A DNA stretch of 64,000 nt. Origin: Lachancea mirantina. Its lineage: Eukaryota; Ascomycota; Saccharomycetes; Saccharomycetales; Saccharomycetaceae. The notes beneath the pieces are model-generated. The model saw nothing but the letters and a program-made list of their open reading frames with translations, was not told where the DNA came from and did not search any database. How positions within the stretch are numbered: position 1 is the first letter of the stretch; each line of letters starts with the position of its first letter. The translations under genes and the position numbers were made by a program. Below, piece after piece: positions 58,297 to 64,000 of this stretch. The DNA lies in the NCBI GenBank assembly GCA_900074745.1, contig LT598462.1:434001-498000 (forward strand), written 5' to 3'.

Positions 58297-61200
58297 ATGG
58301 TCGTTATAGTAGCGTCTTTATTTCTGCCCTTTCAACCTCAATTCGAAATCAATGCGACAGAAACCGAAGCAGCTGCGTTGGTAGAATCGCAACCCATAAA
58401 GATCCCTGGTTCTTCGGGGATCAATGCAGAGACAGGTGCCGGAGTTAGCCGGCAAAGGACCAGTTCAGTTCATTCGGGGTCTCCGTTTTTGAACCTTGAT
58501 CAGGGCAACTCGGTGGACCATCTAGACGGCTCAGAAGTGCGGCGCGGATCTGAGGTCCCGCAGGCACACTCGAAAGGCAATGGTGAAGAACGAATTTCGT
58601 CCGAGACCTTTATGGAAAACCTTACTGCAAATGCATCGAGCACCAACGTCATCAACTCGCCTGCCAATCCGGTGCATACGCACTCGAACCGATCCGTCGA
58701 GGAGTTTTTCTTAGGCGGACACGGTGGTCCGGGTCCAAGTGGACACGATCTGTTGAGCGGGCTTTCGAGCCGTAATCTCTCGATAACGTCTACTCCGGGT
58801 GGTGAAAGGCCCCCCGCACACGCCCACGTGCACGACTCGACCGCCAATTTACTCAAAAATGTGAATAGGTCCCTGTACCAAAGCGTTCTCAACGGCAGTA
58901 ACTCGAGCGTTGCATCTGAGGGCAAAAGCGTCCCTCAGTTTGCTGCACCCAGTAGCGGAACCGTAATAACGCCCAAATCGCGGGATTTACCCCACGTGAG
59001 CGCGAGTGTGGTCGATTTGCCTAAAAAACAGCAACAGCAACAAATGTCGCTTCCCTCGATGAGGCGCATCAGAAGAGCCTCATCGAATGCAATCCCCGCC
59101 GTGCTGGAAGCCTCTGGCACTGGGACCTCGTCCAAACTGAAACATGCTGTCACAGCAGATGATTTTGCGCAATCGGAAGTGTCCTCGCGTGAGGACAACG
59201 AAGTCATTGAAAGCGACAACTCGATGTCGGACATCGAGGAATTCCATCCTGGAAATGTTCCACAATTTGGTGGGTTTTCAAACAACGCTAAAATCAGAGC
59301 TTCGTTACTGCAGGGATCCAAAAACATCTTTGCCTCTGTTCCGTGGAAAGTTGTGGCTAGTGGCAAGGGCAATGGAGGATTGAAAAATGCAGTGAGTACC
59401 TGTGTTTTGGAAAAGACCATTGAAGAACCTGTCACTTGGGTGGGGAGTTTAGGTATTCCGACTGACAGCATTCCAAAAGACGTTTTAAAGAGTATAGTGA
59501 CCGAAATGGAAACCAACTATCATTCAGCCGCTGTTATATCGGATGATGTTACTTTTAAGGGAGCCTACAAGAATTTTTGCAAACAGATTCTGTGGCCCAC
59601 GTTACACTATCAAATTCCAGACAACCCTAAATCTAAAGCATTTGAAGATCATTCCTGGAATTATTATCAGCACTTGAACCAGCAATTTGCAGATAAGATC
59701 GTGGACACTTACAAAGACGGTGACATTGTTTGGGTTCATGATTACCATTTAATGCTTGTCCCCGCTATGGTACGTTCCAAAATTCCTGATGCAAAGATTG
59801 GGTTTTTCCTGCATGTATCTTTCCCCAGTAGTGAAGTTTTCAGGTGCTTCGCTCAACGAGAAAGCATCCTGCAAGGTATTTTGGGAGCCAATTCGGTCGG
59901 ATTTCAAACCCAAGAATATGCTAGACATTTTCTGCAGACCACGAATAGGTTGCTCATGACGGATGTGGATTCGAAGACGCTTAAATACAAGGGGCATGTC
60001 ATTAATGTATCCAGCACTGCAATTGGAATAGACGCCTTTAACTTAGAGGCTCACATGGCGTCTGACCAAGTTCAAACATGGCGAACTCTCATTCGTGAAA
60101 GATGGGCGGGCAAGCGACTCATTGTTGCTCGAGACCAGTTCGATAGAATCCGTGGTCTAACGAAGAAGCTTCTTGCATATGAACTTTTCCTGAGAGCTAA
60201 TCCCGAGTATATCGGCAACACCGTATTGATTCAAATCTGTTTGGGATCTGATGCGGATCCGGACTTGGAACGTGAGATTCTTGTTGTTGTTGATCGAATC
60301 AACTCCTTGTCGTCCGATATTAGTGTTTCGCAACCAGTCGTGTTCTTGCATCAAGACCTTGATTTTGCCCAATATCTTGCCTTGAACTGTGAAGCCGACC
60401 TGTTTTTGGTTACCACAATGAGAGAAGGTATGAATTTAACCTGTCACGAATTTGTTGTGTGTTCTAGAGAGCGAAATGCACCGCTACTTTTGTCAGAATT
60501 TACAGGAAGCGCTTATGTTTTAGATGACGGGGCATTCTTGATAAATCCTTGGGATAAGCGCAAGGTAGCACAAACGATAAAGTACGCCCTTGATATGTCA
60601 CCGGAAGAGAAACTTCGTAGGTGGAAGGCAATGTTTAAAAGCATTATTAACAATGACTCCGACAACTGGGTGACGTCTAGATTGTCAGAAATTCAGACTT
60701 CCTGGGAATTCAATAAGGAACGCTTTACGGTGTTTAACTTGTCGGTTAAAAGTGTCGCGTCGAGCTTCAGATCTTCCAAAAAGCGGATTTTTATCCTCAA
60801 GATCTCCGAACCACCCTCGGCAAGAGTCTTAGCTGTTCTAACCGAATTGAGTGTGCACAATATCGTGTTTGTTTTCAATTCGTTCTCGAGAAATATGCTT
60901 GAACGGCTCTACACTCGGTGCCCTCACGTAGGTTTAATTGCCGAGAACGGTGCTTACGTTAGGCTGAACGGCCATTGGTTCAATATTGTGGAAGATGTTT
61001 CTTGGAAATCGGATATCATCAGAGTCATCGAAGATAAAGTCGAGCGTCTTCCTGGGTCATACTACAAGACCGGTGAATCGATGATCAGATTCCACACGGA
61101 GAATGCCGAGGATCAAGATCGTGTATCATCTGTCGTTGGTGAGGCAATAACACACGTCAACACGTTGTTTGGCGAAAGAGGTATCCATGCATATTTGCAT

Positions 61201-61647
61201 AAAAACATCGTTTTCGTACAGCAGGTCGGATTGGCGTTGAAATCGCTGCAGTTTGTGATTTCTTATTTCAATTCTGTGCGCTCGACGACAAATTCGACCC
61301 CACAGCAATCGTCGGAAAACTCTCCTATGCTGAGCTCCATTGTTACTCCAGGAGTAATCAGCAACATCAATACGCCGGTGTCTACGGGAGGCAATTCGTA
61401 TTTCAGTCTCGGCAGAAGCATTTCGCATATCGACTTTTTAGCGATCACGGGATCCTCGTCGCCTGTCATTGAACCGTTATTTGAACATGTTAACGAGTTG
61501 GCTCAAAACGGCTCCGTGCGCCATTGTTACAGTGTCGTTTACGGCGTTTCAGGTTCGACGTACGCCAAAGAACATATCGATGGTCTTAACGATTTGCTGA
61601 CAATTCTCAACGGTTTGAATCAAATAACAGCCGAAGAATCGCAGTAA
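58297..61647 (+). CDS. TSL1: Trehalose synthase complex regulatory subunit (Tsl1/Tps3)
   Basis: 1116 residues (S. cerevisiae Tsl1 1098, Tps3 1054). A long serine-rich N-terminal region with a glutamine run (about 244-249) is followed by a GT20 glycosyltransferase-like domain from about 348 (VPWKVVASGK, VWVHDYHLMLVPAMVR, GFFLHVSFPSSEVFR) and a phosphatase-like domain from about 829. That domain reads RIFILKISEPP where an active HAD phosphatase has DxDGT, so the nucleophile is absent: a non-catalytic subunit bridging Tps1 and Tps2. Single copy for both S. cerevisiae paralogues; TPS3 would be an equally fair name. Confidence 0.94.
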   Translation: MVVIVASLFLPFQPQFEINATETEAAALVESQPIKIPGSSGINAETGAGVSRQRTSSVHSGSPFLNLDQGNSVDHLDGSEVRRGSEVPQAHSKGNGEERISSETFMENLTANASSTNVINSPANPVHTHSNRSVEEFFLGGHGGPGPSGHDLLSGLSSRNLSITSTPGGERPPAHAHVHDSTANLLKNVNRSLYQSVLNGSNSSVASEGKSVPQFAAPSSGTVITPKSRDLPHVSASVVDLPKKQQQQQMSLPSMRRIRRASSNAIPAVLEASGTGTSSKLKHAVTADDFAQSEVSSREDNEVIESDNSMSDIEEFHPGNVPQFGGFSNNAKIRASLLQGSKNIFASVPWKVVASGKGNGGLKNAVSTCVLEKTIEEPVTWVGSLGIPTDSIPKDVLKSIVTEMETNYHSAAVISDDVTFKGAYKNFCKQILWPTLHYQIPDNPKSKAFEDHSWNYYQHLNQQFADKIVDTYKDGDIVWVHDYHLMLVPAMVRSKIPDAKIGFFLHVSFPSSEVFRCFAQRESILQGILGANSVGFQTQEYARHFLQTTNRLLMTDVDSKTLKYKGHVINVSSTAIGIDAFNLEAHMASDQVQTWRTLIRERWAGKRLIVARDQFDRIRGLTKKLLAYELFLRANPEYIGNTVLIQICLGSDADPDLEREILVVVDRINSLSSDISVSQPVVFLHQDLDFAQYLALNCEADLFLVTTMREGMNLTCHEFVVCSRERNAPLLLSEFTGSAYVLDDGAFLINPWDKRKVAQTIKYALDMSPEEKLRRWKAMFKSIINNDSDNWVTSRLSEIQTSWEFNKERFTVFNLSVKSVASSFRSSKKRIFILKISEPPSARVLAVLTELSVHNIVFVFNSFSRNMLERLYTRCPHVGLIAENGAYVRLNGHWFNIVEDVSWKSDIIRVIEDKVERLPGSYYKTGESMIRFHTENAEDQDRVSSVVGEAITHVNTLFGERGIHAYLHKNIVFVQQVGLALKSLQFVISYFNSVRSTTNSTPQQSSENSPMLSSIVTPGVISNINTPVSTGGNSYFSLGRSISHIDFLAITGSSSPVIEPLFEHVNELAQNGSVRHCYSVVYGVSGSTYAKEHIDGLNDLLTILNGLNQITAEESQ

Positions 61648-62079
61648 AGGCCAAAGACGCGGAAAATTGAAGTGAAAACTCAGAACTCAGAAGCTCACTC
61701 AGAGCATACAGAAAATGAAAAATTCATTATTAGAGGCATGTCGTCCAAGAATCAAACAAGATACGATTAAGAAATAAGAATAAACATAACGTGCCGGGGA
61801 AACCCGATAAGGAGGCGGTTTTTTTTCACATAAGATACTTTTAAACTGTGCCTTAGAGTACAAGGATCAGCGTGAAGAGTTTCTGAACCCATACGGCCTC
61901 CCAGGTGGTCTTCCCATGTGTATACACCTCGTAACTCAACACCAGATAAGCTTTGCAGACCAGACTTTATAGTTTTATCACATGTTACGGAAGTGAAAAA
62001 TTTTATAAGAAACAGACCGAAATAAGAGACGATGAGCTACTGACAAGACCTTCAAGATTGTAAAGAAGCTGCATCAAAG
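61648..62079. other. Intergenic, TSL1/TPS3-TIF11
   Basis: 432 bp. It carries the 3' flank of the trehalose gene and the TIF11 promoter. GAACCCATACGG at about 61885-61896 is near the Rap1 consensus (ACCCATACA) but not exact. No gene or repeat seen. Confidence 0.35.
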
Positions 62080-62541
62080 ATGGGTAAGAAGAACACCAAA
62101 GGTGGTAAAAAAGGTAGAAGAGGTAAGAATGATACCGATGGTCCAAAGCGTGAACTGATCTATAAGGAAGAGGGCCAAGAATATGCCCAAATCACCAAGA
62201 TGCTTGGTAATGGAAGAGTTGAAGCGTCTTGTTTTGATGGGATCAAGAGAATGGCGCACATCAGAGGTAAATTGAGGAAAAGAGTGTGGATGGGTCAAGG
62301 TGACATCATTTTGGTTTCTTTGAGAGATTTCCAAGACGATCAGTGTGATGTTGTGCATAAGTATAATTTGGACGAAGCTAGAACGCTGAAAAACCAAGGT
62401 GAACTACCAGAAAACGCCAAGATTAACGAAACGGACAACTTTGGGTTCGAGTCTGATGAAGACGTCAACTTTGAATTTGGCCACGCCGATGAGGAAAGCG
62501 ACGAAGAGAGCGAGGATGACTTCGACATTGATGACATTTGA
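62080..62541 (+). CDS. TIF11: Translation initiation factor eIF1A
   Basis: 153 residues, the same as S. cerevisiae Tif11. The basic N-terminal tail [18 protein letters not shown], the S1-like OB fold ([18 protein letters not shown], then [14 protein letters not shown] and [14 protein letters not shown]) and the acidic C-terminal tail ending DIDDI are all present. eIF1A binds the 40S A site, promotes scanning and recruits eIF5B through its last residues. It stands between TPS3/TSL1 and TRM732 as in YMR260C. Confidence 0.99.
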   Translation: MGKKNTKGGKKGRRGKNDTDGPKRELIYKEEGQEYAQITKMLGNGRVEASCFDGIKRMAHIRGKLRKRVWMGQGDIILVSLRDFQDDQCDVVHKYNLDEARTLKNQGELPENAKINETDNFGFESDEDVNFEFGHADEESDEESEDDFDIDDI

Positions 62542-62649
62542 ATTGGATTTGTGCTTGTCTATTCTTTTAATGCTTTTTCATATAGCTTATGTACCATTAC
62601 ATCAAGGCACTTTTAGATACAGGTACCTGCTACAGGGAGGTGGGGTATT

Positions 62650-63726
62650 TCAGATTTTAAACCGATCAATGTCGGCGTCCGTGTCGTCTCTAGTAAGATG
62701 CACCATTTCTTCACTCTGATAGTTTTGAGATGCGACTCTATGGTGCGTGCCCTGGAAAGATTTTCTAACAGTAAATCCACCGACATTGTTGTCCAAAGGA
62801 ATGTTTTCGACGTCAGTCTGGTTGCTAAACAGTTTGTCGTGATTCTTCTTGCGAGCGAGATTCAACAGATAAACACCTGTGAAAATGATGAGGAACCCGC
62901 AAACAAGTGAGACTGAGTCCTTGGTATCACTTTGATCGAAATTACGGAATAAAATGAATGATGCGGTCAACGTCGCCGTAGTGAAAGTGACGTAGTACAA
63001 GGGATTGACGATGGAAGTGTCAAATTGATCCAAGGCTTTATTAAAGTAATTCATTTGGGTCATGATACAAACCACTACCACGATGATGAAAAGGTAAGTC
63101 GATACGTGCGTGAATTGATTATTCCCACTGAACGTAAGCTTCAAAGCGATTCCAAACGCTTTGATCGACATAACAGAAATCGAACCCACTGAAGAACAAA
63201 TCGAAATGTAAACCATTGGATTTTTAGTACCATATTTGGGAACCACACGCGCAACCATCAATAGGGTGAAAACCGCTACAACTGACACATACAACAAAAA
63301 CGCAGGTTGCATAGCATATGCCAAAATTTCGTCTACGGTTTCGATATCTTTATCCGATGGAGCATGCAAAATGATAATCACAGATCCCAACAAGCACACT
63401 GTGCAGCCCAGCTTGCCCAGAACGCCCAATTCTTCTTTCAAAAAAATCGCTGCTAAAATGGCACCAATAATCACGGATAAAGCACCCAACGGAGTCACCA
63501 TAATGGCAGGTGCAAACGTGTATGCTGCAAAATTCGCCACCTCACCTACACCCATGGCGATCATACCTCCCCACCAAACCGGATTTCTCAAGTAATCGTA
63601 GCCAGCACCTTCAAAATTGTTCTGAGCCGACGCAGCATTGAGCCCCATTTTGGTCAAGATGAAAGAACTTCCAATGGCAAGCGACGAAGTGATTGCCAGT
63701 AATAGCCCAACATATTTGTCCTCCAT
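62650..63726 (-). CDS. NIPA-type magnesium transporter-like membrane protein
   Basis: 358 residues with about nine hydrophobic segments from residue 8 to about 290 and a hydrophilic C-terminal tail of about 65 residues. The start (YVGLLLAITSSLAIGSSFIL), the NPVWWGGMIAMGVGEVANFA block and PLGALSVIIGAILAAIFLKE are strong signatures of the NIPA (DUF803) family, related to the EamA/DMT transporters. Human NIPA members carry magnesium; substrate here is inferred. I know no NIPA gene in S. cerevisiae at this place, where TIF11 is followed directly by TRM732. It is convergent with TIF11. Confidence 0.88.
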   Translation of the reverse strand: MEDKYVGLLLAITSSLAIGSSFILTKMGLNAASAQNNFEGAGYDYLRNPVWWGGMIAMGVGEVANFAAYTFAPAIMVTPLGALSVIIGAILAAIFLKEELGVLGKLGCTVCLLGSVIIILHAPSDKDIETVDEILAYAMQPAFLLYVSVVAVFTLLMVARVVPKYGTKNPMVYISICSSVGSISVMSIKAFGIALKLTFSGNNQFTHVSTYLFIIVVVVCIMTQMNYFNKALDQFDTSIVNPLYYVTFTTATLTASFILFRNFDQSDTKDSVSLVCGFLIIFTGVYLLNLARKKNHDKLFSNQTDVENIPLDNNVGGFTVRKSFQGTHHRVASQNYQSEEMVHLTRDDTDADIDRFKI

Positions 63727-63850
63727 AGTGGGGTATTCTATGGGTATGTCGATGGTGACAATGTTGATGGTAATAGAGGTCTCAACATTTGAAAATTTTG
63801 ATATATAAAGGCTAACATTATCTCAGAGGAAACCGATCTTTAAAACAGAG

Positions 63851-64000
63851 ATGCTCGATGAGCCCAGAGCATGTGATTTGAAACAGTGGGTTTTGAAATG
63901 GGAATATCGAGACGCACTTCATGATAAGGATCAGTTCGCTGGTTTTTGCAATAATTTCCATCAAGTTTTCGACTCACTAAGCGATGAGATGGTCAACGAC
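63851..64000 (+). CDS. TRM732: Probable Trm732 N-terminus (3' end off the window)
   Basis: The frame opens at the ATG at 63851 and stays open for 50 codons to the window edge. The 50 residues are hydrophilic and helical (LKQWVLKWEYRDALHDKDQF). Sequence alone is too short to identify it. Position and strand after TIF11 equal YMR259C/TRM732, a large helical-repeat partner of the tRNA 2'-O-methyltransferase Trm7. It is divergent from the NIPA-like gene with a 124-bp gap. Confidence 0.55.
   Translation, partial: MLDEPRACDLKQWVLKWEYRDALHDKDQFAGFCNNFHQVFDSLSDEMVND

Overview
The window is a gene-dense, almost intron-free budding-yeast nuclear chromosome segment. Nearly every recognised protein has a clear Saccharomyces cerevisiae counterpart. 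The order of genes in the right half alternates between two S. cerevisiae chromosome XIII regions (YML106W-YML100W and YMR271C-YMR259C) that whole-genome duplication separated. Unduplicated order plus single copies of URA5/URA10, CUE1/CUE4, TSL1/TPS3 and CCE1/MRS1 point to a non-WGD Saccharomycetaceae species (Lachancea, Torulaspora, Zygosaccharomyces, Kluyveromyces or Eremothecium grade). I cannot fix the genus. No CRISPR array, bacterial operon or tRNA gene was found.

Layout. 1-5425: partial PNT1-like gene, RBL2, DSE3, GPN2 and RPN8, matching YOR266W-YOR261C in order and strand. 5931-13716: PUT3 and URB1 (YKL015W, YKL014C). 14802-31047: PML39, SCS7, an unrecognised ORF, CCE1/MRS1, an SDR-type oxidoreductase, SEC11, PRP40, ARC19, DAL81 and INA22. 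32799-63726: URA5, SEC65, RRN9, MDM1, TMA23, PRP24, NUP188, PPA2, RSN1, CAC2, CUE1, SAP30, a YMR262W-like TatD hydrolase, a TSL1/TPS3 subunit, TIF11 and a NIPA-type membrane protein. 63851-64000: the start of a gene that by position is TRM732.

The middle block (PML39 to INA22) reads as one inversion of about 17 kb relative to the order expected from S. cerevisiae, because PML39 and SCS7 belong beside URA5. The large intergenic gaps (13.7-14.8, 17.1-18.3, 24.4-27.2, 31.0-32.8, 50.7-52.7 and 56.6-58.3 kb) carry decayed solo LTRs of a copia-type element, a second family of short dispersed repeats, two strong hairpins and candidate small ORFs.

Functionally this is ordinary housekeeping: ribosome biogenesis (URB1, RRN9, TMA23), translation start (TIF11), splicing (PRP40, PRP24), nuclear pore and mRNA retention (NUP188, PML39), proteasome and ERAD (RPN8, CUE1), secretion (SEC11, SEC65), mitochondria (PNT1, CCE1, INA22, PPA2), nitrogen and proline control (DAL81, PUT3), trehalose and stress (TSL1/TPS3), and chromatin (CAC2, SAP30). 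Promoter motifs agree with these roles: PACE at RPN8, PAC/RRPE at URB1 and TMA23, STRE at TSL1/TPS3. I found no convincing new biological system. The most useful leads are the inversion, the repeat families, the unrecognised ORFs and the dense TCACGTGA sites.
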